A DNA stretch of 64,000 nucleotides from Candidatus Nanopelagicales bacterium (GCA_018402075.1 JAGYJP010000006.1:1-64000); one strand, 5' to 3'. Counted from the stretch's first letter, positions 53,892 to 62,970 are shown. Notes: a model not told the origin generated them from the letters alone. Program-made: numbers and translations.

Positions 53892-54835
53892 GCACCCGAC
53901 GCTTCGATTTCTGCCTGCTCACTCTTTAACAGCGCTGACGCTTTGCTGTTATTTCGGGTGTGTCGGTACATGTCCGCTGAGAAGACCACGAGAGCCGTCC
54001 ACACCAGAATAAATCCGACCCAACTTTCCGTTGTCATGATCTCGTGGAAAACAAAAATTCCGAGCAGGAACTGTCCAATTGGGGTGATGTACTGAAGAAG
54101 TCCCAGAGTGGACAATGGGATGCGGATAGCGGCGCCGCCGAATGCAAGTAGTGGAATTGCCGTAACCGGACCTAACAGGATGAGCAGGGCGGTAATCCCA
54201 GGACCATCAATAATAAATGAGTTATTTCCACGGACTTCCGCAAAGAACAAAATGATCATGGCAAGGGGAAATAAAACGGCCGTTTCAATTCCTAAACTGT
54301 GAATAGATGGCAGATTGGCAAACTTTTTAAGCAGGCCGTAAGTTCCAAAGGAAAATCCGAGGGTTAATGCGATCCAAGGGACTTCTCCATAAGCAAATGT
54401 GAGCACTACAACGGCAATCACGGCAATGCCCACGGCAGTCCATTGAGCTTTCCGGAGCTTCTCCTTCAAGATGATCACGCCCATGGCCACGGATACCAAT
54501 GGATTCACAAAGTAACCGAGTGAGGCTTGAAGTACTTGATCGGTACTGACGGCGTACACGTACACCAGCCAGTTAATTGCGAGGAAAATTGCGGCCGAAC
54601 CCAAAATAATGACCGTGCGGCGATTAAAGGCATGAACAAAAACCCGCCACTGCTTACCGATCAGAACAATGACCACGATGAAAATCAATGACCACACAAT
54701 TCGGTGGGCAACTATTTCAATAGGTGGTACCTGATCCAAAAGCATGAAGTAGAGCGGGAATAAACCCCACAGCAGATAGCCCAAGACTCCGAGCAAGAGC
54801 CCGGTGGTGTGTGAGGAGCGCTCACGTACATTCAC
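53888..54835 (-). CDS. rarD: EamA/RarD-family transporter
   Basis: A 315-residue, ten-helix drug/metabolite transporter of the RarD subgroup. Marks: GLLLGVLGYLLWGLFPLYFM at the N-terminus, EIVAHRIVWSL, INWLVYVYAVS and LGYFVNPLVSV followed by the second EamA repeat. Substrate unknown. GTG start. On the minus strand TAGCGA lies 6 nt upstream, a weaker version of the leaderless pattern. Confidence 0.9.
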   Translation of the reverse strand: MNVRERSSHTTGLLLGVLGYLLWGLFPLYFMLLDQVPPIEIVAHRIVWSLIFIVVIVLIGKQWRVFVHAFNRRTVIILGSAAIFLAINWLVYVYAVSTDQVLQASLGYFVNPLVSVAMGVIILKEKLRKAQWTAVGIAVIAVVVLTFAYGEVPWIALTLGFSFGTYGLLKKFANLPSIHSLGIETAVLFPLAMIILFFAEVRGNNSFIIDGPGITALLILLGPVTAIPLLAFGGAAIRIPLSTLGLLQYITPIGQFLLGIFVFHEIMTTESWVGFILVWTALVVFSADMYRHTRNNSKASALLKSEQAEIEASGA

Positions 54836-54924
54836 AAGTGCTCGCTAATTTTTATTTCTCCGCCTTGGGCTCAGGGATTGACCCACCAGAGACTACTCTT
54901 GGCTTGTCAGGCTTGACGAATGGA

Positions 54925-54930
54925 TAGGCT
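54925..54930 (+). promoter_or_regulatory. -10 box of a leaderless promoter (NuoB-like trio)
   Basis: TAGGCT ends 6 nt before GTG 54937. The trio therefore appears to have its own promoter. Confidence 0.6.
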
Positions 54931-54936
54931 CCACGA

Positions 54937-55338
54937 GTGTCGCGGTATCAGGTCAGCAGTAATCCCGAAGTACAGGTGGAAGTCATGACCGCTGGATTGG
55001 CCTGCTGCACCCTGGAAGTAGAAGCTGCGGTCGCTGGGGGACATCTTGTTCCCATTCATAGCGAGTCGGAAAATGATCCGCAGGTTATTGTGATTGCTGG
55101 AACAGTGACAGATGCCCTTGTGCCCTCGGTGCTCGAGCGTATTGAGCAGTTCCCACACGCCCAGATCATGTCCTTTGGAGCATGTGCCACCAGTGGTGGA
55201 CCCTATTGGGATTCTCCACCCGTGAGTAAAGGAATTGATCAATTCGCCGATGTCGCGGTATACGTCGCAGGCTGCCCACCTAGGCCAGAGGCGCTGATCA
55301 CAGCGCTGGTGAAACTCGCGGAAAGTGCATCCACGTGA
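54937..55338 (+). CDS. NuoB-like small Fe-S protein (orphan)
   Basis: A 133-residue NuoB/hydrogenase-small-subunit relative. All four N2-type cluster ligands are kept: Cys pair in LACCTLEVEAAV (about 23-24), SFGACATSGGPYW and AGCPPRPEAL. It is about 50 residues shorter than NuoB at 37906 and lacks its N-terminal helix. It is followed without a gap by NuoC-like and NuoI-like genes. NuoD-like, membrane and flavin subunits are absent nearby. In Streptomyces a second nuo operon lies in the comparable region between idsA and yajQ (from memory), so this may be a reduced form of it. Confidence 0.85.
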   Translation: MSRYQVSSNPEVQVEVMTAGLACCTLEVEAAVAGGHLVPIHSESENDPQVIVIAGTVTDALVPSVLERIEQFPHAQIMSFGACATSGGPYWDSPPVSKGIDQFADVAVYVAGCPPRPEALITALVKLAESAST

Positions 55339-55856
55339 GCACCCCACTACTAACGGATTCCGTTGATGCCAGCGATTGGCGTGACCGGGTCAGTCATGCT
55401 CACGCCGATGGGTTTACCTACTTTGATTTTCTGACGGTGATCGAGCGTGAAAGCAACAAGCATGATTCTGAAGAACAATCACCCGTATTCGAGATCGTGG
55501 TGCGCGTCACCCAACCGAATTTTGTTGACGCCCTGACATTGTCCACCGTGATCTCTTCAGCTGAGCCAAAATTGATGTCCATCACCGAGATTTATCCGGG
55601 TGCCGATTGGCATGAACGTGAATGTTCTGAAATGTTTGGTATTCACTTCGCGGGAAACTCTTCCCGTGCACTTTTGCGCCACGAGACAGTTGGAACTCCA
55701 CCCCTGCGGAAAAGCGTTGTGTTGAGCTCGAGAGTCATTGTGGAATGGCCCGGCGCGGCAGAGCCGGAAATAAAAGATGATGGTCGCAAGGTGGGTAATC
55801 CCTCCCGACGCAGACAAAAGCCGCCAGGGGTGCCCGATCATTGGCTCCAATCATGA
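55335..55856 (+). CDS. NuoC-like protein (orphan)
   Basis: A 173-residue relative of NuoC and of the N-terminal part of hydrogenase-type HycE. The signature IYPGADWHERECSEMFGIHF (about 92-111) is intact, and LLRHETVGTPPLRKS replaces the usual C-terminal contact with NuoD. The tail is Arg/Pro-rich. It overlaps the NuoB-like gene by 4 bp (GTGA). No hydrogenase large subunit is fused or encoded next to it. Confidence 0.83.
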   Translation: MSTPLLTDSVDASDWRDRVSHAHADGFTYFDFLTVIERESNKHDSEEQSPVFEIVVRVTQPNFVDALTLSTVISSAEPKLMSITEIYPGADWHERECSEMFGIHFAGNSSRALLRHETVGTPPLRKSVVLSSRVIVEWPGAAEPEIKDDGRKVGNPSRRRQKPPGVPDHWLQS

Positions 55857-56164
55857 TTCATTCCTTTATTGCGTTGATCCCGGAGAAATGCACCTCTTGC
55901 ATGTTGTGCGTCCGGGAGTGCCCGGCGTGGTGCATTCATCTGGAGTCCCACACAGAGGAAGTTAGTGAGCCGGGTGCTCGCCGTCCCAAGAAGGTAAATG
56001 TCTTGGATTCTTTCGACATTGACTATTCACTATGTATGTATTGCGGAATCTGTGTTGATGTATGTCCATTTGACGCACTTGAGTGGGATCAACACCGCGC
56101 TTTAACCGGCTCAACACGCGAGGAGTTGTACCTCACTAAGGACGAACTCGCCCCTGAACAATGA
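55853..56164 (+). CDS. NuoI-like two-cluster ferredoxin (orphan)
   Basis: A 103-residue protein with two [4Fe-4S] motifs, CTSCMLCVRECP (about 13-24) and CMYCGICVDVCP (about 61-72), separated by a 37-residue insert rich in charged residues. ATG 55853 overlaps the NuoC-like stop (ATGA); the TTG at 55841 is a weaker start. It lacks the N-terminal amphipathic helix that docks NuoI to the membrane arm, so a soluble complex is possible. Convergent with yajQ. Confidence 0.85.
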   Translation: MIHSFIALIPEKCTSCMLCVRECPAWCIHLESHTEEVSEPGARRPKKVNVLDSFDIDYSLCMYCGICVDVCPFDALEWDQHRALTGSTREELYLTKDELAPEQ

Positions 56165-56183
56165 CAAGTCGCTGATTCGAGAA

Positions 56184-56675
56184 TTACCTGTAGTTGGTGA
56201 ACTGCACAGCAAAATCGAGCTCGGCGCCCTTGATTAGTGCAATGACGTCTTGGAGGTCATCGCGACTTTTGCTGGTGACTCGAAGTTCACTGCCCTGCAC
56301 CTGGGTCTTGACGGCTTTTGGGCCTTCATCGCGGATGAGTTTGCCCAACTTTTTGGCCTGCTCCTGATTGAGGCCATTGGTGAAGGTACCTCCAATCTTG
56401 TACTCCTTGCCCGAGGATCGAGGGTCTCCAGCGGTGAAGGCCTTGAGGCTGATTCCACGTTTGATTAACTTTTCCTTGAACACCTCCAGTGCGGCCATGG
56501 CGCGTTCCTCTGTTCCACTGGTGATCTCAATGGCTTCATCGCCTTTCCACTCAATGGTGGTATCGGTGTTCTTGAAATCAAAGCGCTGGGAAAGCTCCTT
56601 GGCCGCTTGGTTGAGGGCGTTGTCGGCCTCCTGATGATCTACTTCAGAGACAATGTCAAAACTGCTATCGGCCAT
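56184..56675 (-). CDS. yajQ: YajQ-family nucleotide-binding protein
   Basis: A 163-residue protein with the two ferredoxin-like domains of Yaj[21 protein letters not shown] at the start, [32 protein letters not shown] and the C-terminal [11 protein letters not shown]. Xanthomonas homologues bind cyclic di-GMP; many others bind tRNA or nucleotides. AAAGGA seven bases before the ATG. Next to tRNA-Tyr, as in Streptomyces. Confidence 0.95.
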   Translation of the reverse strand: MADSSFDIVSEVDHQEADNALNQAAKELSQRFDFKNTDTTIEWKGDEAIEITSGTEERAMAALEVFKEKLIKRGISLKAFTAGDPRSSGKEYKIGGTFTNGLNQEQAKKLGKLIRDEGPKAVKTQVQGSELRVTSKSRDDLQDVIALIKGAELDFAVQFTNYR

Positions 56676-56776
56676 TGGGTGTCCTTTCCCGAGCGCACAA
56701 AGTTGTGCATATCGGGGTCCAATCTAACCGACTGCGGATCACAATCCGGCGACATGTATTGTTTGGCGCGCATTAC

Positions 56777-56861
56777 GGCAGGTTGCCCGAGCGGCCAATG
56801 GGAGCGGACTGTAAATCCGTCGGTTTTACCTTCAGTGGTTCGAATCCACTACCTGCCACCA
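56777..56861 (+). tRNA. tRNA-Tyr (anticodon GTA)
   Basis: An 85-nt class II tRNA. Acceptor GGCAGGT pairs with ACCTGCC, the anticodon loop CTGTAAA gives GTA, the variable arm is long, the T-arm is AGTGG-TTCGAAT-CCACT, and CCA is encoded. A strong terminator follows at 56864. Confidence 0.97.
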
Positions 56862-56863
56862 CC

Positions 56864-56897
56864 TTCGGTGTTGGCCCTAAGTGAGGCCAACACCGAA
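56864..56897 (+). terminator. Terminator after tRNA-Tyr
   Basis: A perfect 13-bp inverted repeat TTCGGTGTTGGCC/GGCCAACACCGAA with an 8-nt loop, followed by TCCATTCTTT. Confidence 0.85.
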
Positions 56898-56987
56898 TCC
56901 ATTCTTTGCGCCATCTGTGAAAGTCCAAATTGGTTGTATCAGTTCTGCTAGCCTCGAAGAAATTCTTAGCCGAATTGGAGGCGCATT

Positions 56988-57398
56988 ATGTCTGAACTCA
57001 ATCCCTATGGAGGCTCGCGAGCGGCGGGCGGCGCGATTTTTGTTGTTTCCATCGCAACGCTAATCATTGCTGCGGTAAATACTCCGCTAGGCGAGTGGGG
57101 GACGTGGGGTTACCTAATGGGCGCTGTGGTGCTGATATTCGGTCTGGCGTTTCTATACTCAGCTGTGAAGAATCGTATGAATATTGTTGGTCGAAATACA
57201 AGTGGCAAAACGAATCTGATTATTTCAATTCTGGGTCTAATCGCAGCCGTAATTGTTGTGATTGCAAACTTTCTCACGCAGGCGGATGCAGGTTGGCCCG
57301 TGCATACGATTTTGACCACGGGCGTCTTCGTGGGGTTGGGCCTGATGTTTGCTGCAGGGATTCCGGCTAGTCGCGCAAAAATAGCCGCCGGGCTCTAA
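56988..57398 (+). CDS. Small four-helix membrane protein
   Basis: A 136-residue protein with four hydrophobic segments (about 13-32, 40-58, 75-95 and 103-123) and a basic tail. It resembles nothing that I can name. GGAGG lies 7 bases before the ATG. Its third-position base use looks more A/T-rich than the neighbours, which could reflect recent arrival or weak selection. Convergent with the dehydrogenase at 57414. Confidence 0.7.
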   Translation: MSELNPYGGSRAAGGAIFVVSIATLIIAAVNTPLGEWGTWGYLMGAVVLIFGLAFLYSAVKNRMNIVGRNTSGKTNLIISILGLIAAVIVVIANFLTQADAGWPVHTILTTGVFVGLGLMFAAGIPASRAKIAAGL

Positions 57399-57413
57399 TT
57401 TTCGGCACAGTTC

Positions 57414-58331
57414 CTAAATGGGATATTCCACTCCGGTGAGTTCGGTGGAAACTTCCCACAGGCGCCCGGCTTCGGCCATGTTCTGGGCGGCTGCTGAGCG
57501 ATCCACGAGTGTCGGGTACCCGCGGGACTGCTTGAGGTCTTTGGGACCGATGTAACTATCGCCGGGTAATCCGGGTGCGGTGGCGGCAAAGAGAGTGGGC
57601 AGAACTCCCATATCGGGGGACTGACCGATTCGTCGACTGATGAACTCGGTGATTTGGAACTCCACTACATTGCCGCGCATCTTGGCGGCGGTTCCTTGCA
57701 GGTTCGTTGCGGTGAAACCTGGGTGGGCCGCAACTGCAATTGTCGAGTAGCCACCAGCGGTGAGCCGGCGTTGGAGTTCTGAGGTGAAAAGTAGATTTGC
57801 GAGTTTTGATTGGCCATACACATTCCACGACTTGTATTTGCGTTCACTCATCAGGTCATCGAAATTCATGCCCTTCACCATTTTGTGGGCCAGCGACGAC
57901 ACGGTGACAACGCGGGAAAATGGGGTGGCAACGAGGGCGGGCATGAGCAGACCGGTGAGGGCAAAATGCCCCAAGTGGTTGGTGGCAATCTGCGCCTCAA
58001 AGCCGTCAGGGGTGAGGGTTCGGGGGATCGCCATGATCCCGGCGTTATTAATCAGTAGGTCAAGACCCTCGGGGTGGGTGGCAGACCACTCGGCGGCAAA
58101 GTCGCGCACCGAAGACAAGTCGGCAAGATCCAGCCGCATGGCGGTGGCATTGGGACCCGCAGCGGCTGCAGCCGGAACACCCTTTGTCAGGTCTCGCACG
58201 GCCAGTGTTACCTGTGCGCCGTGGGCCGCGAGAGCCTTGGCGGTTTCGAATCCGATCCCCGAATTGGCACCGGTCACAATCGCTCGGCGTCCGGTCAGAT
58301 CGGGCATATTGGTACTCGTCCATTGGGTCAT
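57414..58331 (-). CDS. Short-chain dehydrogenase/reductase
   Basis: A 305-residue SDR with the classical fold. The NAD(P)-binding motif TGANSGIGFETAKAL is near residue 20, NNAGIMAIP near 95, the catalytic Ser in VSSLAHK and YGQSKLANLLF with Tyr and Lys. It is similar to retinol-dehydrogenase/WWOX-type bacterial SDRs often annotated as oxidoreductases. ATG 58331 chosen; the extra upstream residues are Arg-rich and would run into the tRNA-Thr region. Substrate unknown. Confidence 0.9.
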   Translation of the reverse strand: MTQWTSTNMPDLTGRRAIVTGANSGIGFETAKALAAHGAQVTLAVRDLTKGVPAAAAAGPNATAMRLDLADLSSVRDFAAEWSATHPEGLDLLINNAGIMAIPRTLTPDGFEAQIATNHLGHFALTGLLMPALVATPFSRVVTVSSLAHKMVKGMNFDDLMSERKYKSWNVYGQSKLANLLFTSELQRRLTAGGYSTIAVAAHPGFTATNLQGTAAKMRGNVVEFQITEFISRRIGQSPDMGVLPTLFAATAPGLPGDSYIGPKDLKQSRGYPTLVDRSAAAQNMAEAGRLWEVSTELTGVEYPI

Positions 58332-58403
58332 GTCCCTAGTGAAACAGGCAGGGTCCCTACGTGCCACGCCAAGGTGCGTCTGTGTACGCTTGCGGGGCTT
58401 CAC

Positions 58404-58476
58404 GCCCCTTTAGCTCAGTCGGCAGAGCGTCTCCATGGTAAGGAGAAGGTCTACGGTTCGATTCCGTAAAGGGGCT
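58404..58476 (+). tRNA. tRNA-Thr (anticodon GGT)
   Basis: A 73-nt cloverleaf. Acceptor GCCCCTT/AAGGGGC, anticodon stem TCTCC/GGAGA around ATGGTAA (anticodon GGT), T-arm TACGG-TTCGATT-CCGTA. CCA not encoded. Followed by tRNA-Met and rpmG, the usual actinobacterial order. Confidence 0.96.
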
Positions 58477-58513
58477 CGAACGGAGTTGGCGATGCACATG
58501 GTCGGCTTCGCTT

Positions 58514-58586
58514 GGCGGGGTAGCTCAGGTGGTAGAGCAAGCGGCTCATAATCGCTGTGTCGCCGGTTCAAGTCCGGCCCTCGCTA
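58514..58586 (+). tRNA. tRNA-Met (anticodon CAT)
   Basis: A 73-nt cloverleaf, probably the elongator. Anticodon stem AGCGG/TCGCT around CTCATAA (anticodon CAT), T-arm GCCGG-TTCAAGT-CCGGC, acceptor GGCGGGG/CCTCGCT with two G-U pairs. CCA not encoded. No initiator-type C1-A72 mismatch or GGG/CCC anticodon stem is seen. Confidence 0.94.
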
Positions 58587-58682
58587 CGAGATTTACAGCA
58601 TCAGGCACAATAGGTACGCCGTACCAGCAGGAAAAGAAGAAGATATGCACACGAAGGTGTGCTTCATGGAAGTGAGAATGCA

Positions 58683-58850
58683 GTGGCCAAGGCCAGCGAT
58701 ATCCGCCCCAAGATCACCTTGGCATGCGAGGAATGCAAAGACCGCAACTACATCACCAAGAAGAATCGGCGCAATGACCCCGATCGCCTCGAGGTGAAGA
58801 AGTTCTGCGTCAAGTGCAAGACCCACACGTTGCACAAGGAAACACGCTAA
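58683..58850 (+). CDS. rpmG: 50S ribosomal protein L33
   Basis: A 55-residue zinc-binding (C+) form of L33. Two CxxC pairs, [11 protein letters not shown] and FCVKCKTHT, flank the conserved [17 protein letters not shown] core. The GTG start matches the family N-terminus (VAKASDIRP). Upstream of the HadAB-like pair as in mycobacteria and Streptomyces. Confidence 0.97.
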   Translation: MAKASDIRPKITLACEECKDRNYITKKNRRNDPDRLEVKKFCVKCKTHTLHKETR

Positions 58851-58859
58851 CTTTTTCTC

Positions 58860-59312
58860 GTGTCGCTAAATACAGAGTTCATCGGTCGCACGTACCCGAG
58901 CACAGAGCCATATCTGGTGGGCCGTGAAAAAATCCGTGAATTCGCCCGCAGCCTCGGCGACACACGCGACATATTCTTCGACGTTGCGGCAGCGCAATCC
59001 GCGGGTCACCCTGATTTGGTTGCACCACCAACCTTCGCAATTATCGTGTCCATGGATGCTGCAGGCCAAGTGGTTCATGACCCTGAATTGGGATTGGATT
59101 ACACGCGAGTGGTTCATGGCGACCAACGTTTTGAACATCATCGGCCAATCACGGCTGGCGATCAACTGACCTGCCTAGTGAGCGTTGACGATATTCGCTC
59201 TGTTGCCGGCAATGACATGATCACTGTGAGGTCAGTTATTTCTGATATCAACGGAGAACCAGTGTCAACCGTTTATTCATTGTTGCTATCGAGGGGAACT
59301 GACTCCCCATGA
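58860..59312 (+). CDS. HadA-like MaoC-fold dehydratase subunit
   Basis: A 150-residue hot-dog protein similar to the UPF0336/HadA family: GRTYPSTEPYLVGREKIREF at the N-terminus and LVAPPTFAIIV, then HGDQRFEHHRPITAGDQL. HadA supplies substrate binding while its partner holds the catalytic Asp and His. In mycobacteria HadAB acts in type II fatty acid synthesis for mycolic acids; in simpler actinobacteria the role is less clear. GTG start; overlaps the next gene by 4 bp. Confidence 0.88.
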   Translation: MSLNTEFIGRTYPSTEPYLVGREKIREFARSLGDTRDIFFDVAAAQSAGHPDLVAPPTFAIIVSMDAAGQVVHDPELGLDYTRVVHGDQRFEHHRPITAGDQLTCLVSVDDIRSVAGNDMITVRSVISDINGEPVSTVYSLLLSRGTDSP

Positions 59313-59731
59313 CGAAGAATCTTGAAGTGCAGGTCGGTCTCGAGTTGCCAGAGTGTGAGTTCACCGTGACACGAGCTGATCTCATTAAATATGCAGGGGC
59401 ATCTGGGGATTTCAATGTGATCCACTGGAACGAGCGGGTTGCCCGCGAAGTGGGATTACCCAATGTTATAGCTCACGGAATGTTCACCATGGGCGTTGCG
59501 GTGCGTATTGTGACCGAATGGATCGACGATCCAACCGCAGTAGTGGAGTACTCGTGTCGATTCACTCGACCCGTACCAGTTCCAGATGACAACGTGGGCG
59601 CACGCTTAGTGGTGAATGCCAAGGTAATTGAGTTACTTCCTGACAATCGCGTTGCTTTTGCCCTCACCGCCACCTGCGATTCCGTTGCCGTATTGGGCAA
59701 AGCTCGCGTAATTGTTCAACTCGCGTCATGA
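59309..59731 (+). CDS. HadB-like (R)-specific enoyl hydratase/dehydratase
   Basis: A 140-residue MaoC-type hydratase. The hydratase-2 motif is present: SGDFNVIHWNERVAREVG followed by NVIAHGMFTMG, with the catalytic Asp and His in D-x4-H (about D35 and H40). It probably forms a heterodimer with the preceding HadA-like protein. Overlaps the next gene by 4 bp. Confidence 0.9.
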   Translation: MTKNLEVQVGLELPECEFTVTRADLIKYAGASGDFNVIHWNERVAREVGLPNVIAHGMFTMGVAVRIVTEWIDDPTAVVEYSCRFTRPVPVPDDNVGARLVVNAKVIELLPDNRVAFALTATCDSVAVLGKARVIVQLAS

Positions 59732-60669
59732 CACAAGCCCCAGAAAATATTGTTGAGCTTGCTCAGCAACGCCAACTCGCACGCGCCAATAAGGACTTTG
59801 CACTCTCTGACTCCCTCCGTGATGACATTTCATCTCTCGGCTGGTTGATCAAAGACACCCCAGATAGTTTTGTGCTCGCACCGGCACCGCCTTTTGTGCA
59901 GTATCCGAATGTGCAGCAACTCATCAATGCTGAGCGCGATTCCGTGACTGCGCGAACCGTGTTGCTAGTGATCGTTGACGGCTGGCCTACCGATACCCGT
60001 GAATCCCTCACATCTATTGCACGTCATCTTCCCCAGGATTCATGCGTTGTGGCTATTGACTGTGGCAACGTGGATGGAGCTGGAGAGATACTCCACGAAT
60101 TGGCTGCCGCTGACCCGCGTATCCACGAGTTTCACCTCGCCCAAACTCTCAGCGAAGCCGGATGGTCGTCGGTTGTCATGGCAGGAATCAATGTTGCTGA
60201 CAGTGAATTCTTTGGAGTTCTCGATCTTTCCACAATTTGGGATTCAGATGCACTGACGCCCTTGCTGCCCATCTTTGAATCACCCGATGTTGCACTCACG
60301 GGTTGGCGTGGGGTGAATGTCAATACGGAAGATGAATGGCGCAGTTTCGTTGACGCCCCTGCCGGGAATGCCGATGCGGTCCTTGGCTACTACATGCTGA
60401 TGCGCACAAGTGTTGCGCGTGAAATCGGTCCGCACCCGAAAGCGAAGTTTTATCGCAACGCCGACATGGAATGGTCTCTGGCAATTCGTGCAGCGGGTTA
60501 CAAGGTAGTGATCCCCGATAATGATCTTCCCGTGCACCAAGCAAGGCATCACGGCTATCACGACTCCGAACCTGGCTACCGCGATCAACAGAGTAAGAAG
60601 ACCTATGACCGGCTCTTGCAATCATTTCGCGGGAAGAATCACATTTTGCATGCATCCGGTCAGGACTAG
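59728..60669 (+). CDS. CysRS-tail-like domain fused to a glycosyltransferase-like domain
   Basis: A 313-residue protein. Residues 13-50 (RQLARANKDFALSDSLRDD, then GWLIKDTPDSF) match the C-terminal helical motif of cysteinyl-tRNA synthetases, R..AR..KDF..SD.iRd...G..i.DT. The rest (about 75-300) resembles a family 2 glycosyltransferase (VIVDGWPTDTRESL, FFGVLDLSTIWDSD, RNADMEWSLAIRAAGYKV), without an obvious canonical DxD. It sits inside the rpmG-hadAB-murB run by 4-bp overlap, so it is probably cotranscribed. Function unknown. Confidence 0.7.
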   Translation: MTQAPENIVELAQQRQLARANKDFALSDSLRDDISSLGWLIKDTPDSFVLAPAPPFVQYPNVQQLINAERDSVTARTVLLVIVDGWPTDTRESLTSIARHLPQDSCVVAIDCGNVDGAGEILHELAAADPRIHEFHLAQTLSEAGWSSVVMAGINVADSEFFGVLDLSTIWDSDALTPLLPIFESPDVALTGWRGVNVNTEDEWRSFVDAPAGNADAVLGYYMLMRTSVAREIGPHPKAKFYRNADMEWSLAIRAAGYKVVIPDNDLPVHQARHHGYHDSEPGYRDQQSKKTYDRLLQSFRGKNHILHASGQD

Positions 60670-60684
60670 GGGTGAAGTGACTGT

Positions 60685-61743
60685 ATGGCCATTGAATTCC
60701 TTGATGCTGAATTAAGTGAGCTCACCACTATTAAAGTCGGAGGGGCTGCGCAGCGCACTGTTCGTGTCACCACTGAGCCTGAACTTATTGAGTTGGTAGC
60801 AGAGTGCCGCCAACTTGGCAGCCCGGTGTTCATTCTCGGCGGAGGTAGCAATGTCGTGTGCTCCGACTCAGGATTTGATGGAACCGTGATTGTCGTGGCG
60901 ACAACCGGCATGCAATGGGAGCATGACCGGGTTCGTGTTTCTGCTGGCGAGGACTGGGAAGAATTTATCATTGAAGCACTTGATCGCGGATTCGGTGAAT
61001 TCACCCCGTTGTCCGGGATTCCGGGCACTGTCGGTGCGACACCTATTCAAAATATTGGTGCCTATGGAGTGGAGATCGCAGACTTTATTGAGAGTGTCTC
61101 CGTTCTGGACCGGGAAACTTTGTATCAATCAGAGTTGCGACCCGAGCAATGCGGATTCGGTTACCGAACGAGTATCTTTAAAAAGGACCCCAATAAGTAC
61201 GTGGTGCTGGCCGTGACCTATCGCCTTGCTCCGTCATTAGATGTTGAAGTGAAGTACCCCCAGCTGTCGTCCATGCTTGGCGTTGGCGTGGGCGAACACG
61301 TATCTGCAACCCAGATCCGTGAGTCGGTGCTCACGCTACGCGGAAGCAAGAGCATGGTGGTGGACACCAGCGATGCCGATTCCAATAGCACCGGTTCATT
61401 CTTTATAAATCCAACTGTTGTAAGGGATATGGCACCCAGTGGGTGTCCCACCTATTCCCTCAGGATCGGTGACCCACGAGACGGCACGCACGTAAAGCTC
61501 AGCGCCGCATGGCTCATTGAGAATGCGGGAATCACAAAAGGTTTTTCCTTGCACCCCGAGAAATCAACAATTCGGGTTTCGAGGAATCATTCCCTCGCTA
61601 TTGCTAACCCGGAATCAGGAAATGCCGCCGAAGTAATTGAATTGGCAAGCCATATGCGCCAAAAGGTGTATCAGACATTTGGCATTGAGTTGGAAGTTGA
61701 ACCGGTGTTGCTTAACTGCTCACTCAGTGAATTAGTTCGCTGA
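60685..61743 (+). CDS. murB: UDP-N-acetylmuramate dehydrogenase MurB
   Basis: A 352-residue flavoenzyme that reduces UDP-GlcNAc-enolpyruvate to UDP-MurNAc in peptidoglycan synthesis. FAD motif [18 protein letters not shown] (about 51-68), [19 protein letters not shown] (about 111-129), the catalytic Ser in [10 protein letters not shown] and the C-terminal Glu in ELEVEPVLL. Type I length. It overlaps the convergent aminotransferase gene by 12 bp. Confidence 0.96.
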   Translation: MAIEFLDAELSELTTIKVGGAAQRTVRVTTEPELIELVAECRQLGSPVFILGGGSNVVCSDSGFDGTVIVVATTGMQWEHDRVRVSAGEDWEEFIIEALDRGFGEFTPLSGIPGTVGATPIQNIGAYGVEIADFIESVSVLDRETLYQSELRPEQCGFGYRTSIFKKDPNKYVVLAVTYRLAPSLDVEVKYPQLSSMLGVGVGEHVSATQIRESVLTLRGSKSMVVDTSDADSNSTGSFFINPTVVRDMAPSGCPTYSLRIGDPRDGTHVKLSAAWLIENAGITKGFSLHPEKSTIRVSRNHSLAIANPESGNAAEVIELASHMRQKVYQTFGIELEVEPVLLNCSLSELVR

Positions 61744-62940
61744 CTTCAATAATTCGTGCATGCGCGCCAGTCCTTCAGTGATCTTTTGATCTGAAGTTGC
61801 GTAGGACAGTCGCATGTAACCGGGAGTCCCGAATGCTTCACCCGGAACAACTGCAACTTCAACTTTGTCCAGAATCACACCAGCGAGTTCAGATGAAGAA
61901 TTCACCACTGTTCCGTCGATGCTCTTGCCCACAAGTCCCTTGACCGACGGATATGCATAGAAGGCACCTTCGGGTGTGGGGCAGGTGATTCCAGGGATCG
62001 CATTTAGAAGGTCAACAATCAAATGGCGACGACGATCAAAGGCCACTTTCATTTCGTCTACTGCATCAAGATTGCCACTGACTGCGGCCAATGCGGCGAC
62101 CTGCGAAACATTTGCCACATTAGAAGTTGCATGTGACTGCAGATTTGTTGCCGCTTTGGTGACATCCGCGGGTGCGATCATCCAGCCCACCCGCCAACCG
62201 GTCATGGCATATGTCTTGGCAACACCATTCACGACTACACAGCGATCTGCTAGCTCGGGTACCAGCGCAGGCATGGATGCGAAACGGGCATCGCCGTACA
62301 CCAGGTGCTCATAGATTTCATCTGTGATGACCCAGATTCCCTTGGCCAATGCCCACTCGCCAATTGCCTTGACCAACTCGGGTGGATACACGGCGCCAGT
62401 TGGATTAGAAGGCGAGACAAACACGAGTGCTTTTGTGCGCGGCGTGAGTGCTGCTTCAAGTTGTTCAATGCTGGCCAGGTAACCCGATTCTTCATCTGTC
62501 ATAACAATGACGGGTGCTCCGCCAGCCAGCATGATTGATTCGGGGTAGGTGGTCCAGTACGGGGCGGGAAGGATTACTTCGTCGCCGGGATCAAGCAAAG
62601 TGGCGAATGCGTTGTACAGCGCCTGCTTCCCACCATTTGTCACCAGTACCTGTGCAGCACTAATTGAATATCCGGAGTCACGGGCCGTCTTCATTGCAAT
62701 TGCTTCTTTGAGTTCGGGAAGTCCACCCGCAGGTGTGTAACGGTGCCACTTCACTTCGCGGCATGCGGCCACTGCGGCTTCGACAATGTAGTCAGGTGTA
62801 GGGAAATCTGGTTCACCCGCGCCGAACCCAATAACCGGACGACCTGCGGCCGCTAAGGCCTTCGCTTTGGCATCGACAGCGAGGGTGGCCGATTCGGCAA
62901 TGGAACCAATTCTGCGGGAAATGCGTGGGAGTTCAGCCAT
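61732..62940 (-). CDS. aspC: Aspartate aminotransferase (class I)
   Basis: A 402-residue PLP enzyme. Marks: [17 protein letters not shown] at the N-terminus, [26 protein letters not shown] and [17 protein letters not shown] with the Schiff-base Lys (near 239), and the C-terminal Arg in [11 protein letters not shown]. It belongs to the actinobacterial AspC group next to murB and secE; some members also use prephenate, which cannot be excluded. On the minus strand CATGAT lies 6 nt before the ATG, a weaker version of the leaderless box. Confidence 0.94.
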   Translation of the reverse strand: MAELPRISRRIGSIAESATLAVDAKAKALAAAGRPVIGFGAGEPDFPTPDYIVEAAVAACREVKWHRYTPAGGLPELKEAIAMKTARDSGYSISAAQVLVTNGGKQALYNAFATLLDPGDEVILPAPYWTTYPESIMLAGGAPVIVMTDEESGYLASIEQLEAALTPRTKALVFVSPSNPTGAVYPPELVKAIGEWALAKGIWVITDEIYEHLVYGDARFASMPALVPELADRCVVVNGVAKTYAMTGWRVGWMIAPADVTKAATNLQSHATSNVANVSQVAALAAVSGNLDAVDEMKVAFDRRRHLIVDLLNAIPGITCPTPEGAFYAYPSVKGLVGKSIDGTVVNSSSELAGVILDKVEVAVVPGEAFGTPGYMRLSYATSDQKITEGLARMHELLKSAN

Positions 62941-62970
62941 GGCGTAATCATGGCAGTGTGGTCAGCCCAC

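Noticed and set aside
58404..58586. tRNA genes as an integration site for a mobile element
   Set aside because: No integrase, no direct repeat of a tRNA 3' end and an ordinary conserved gene order on both sides.
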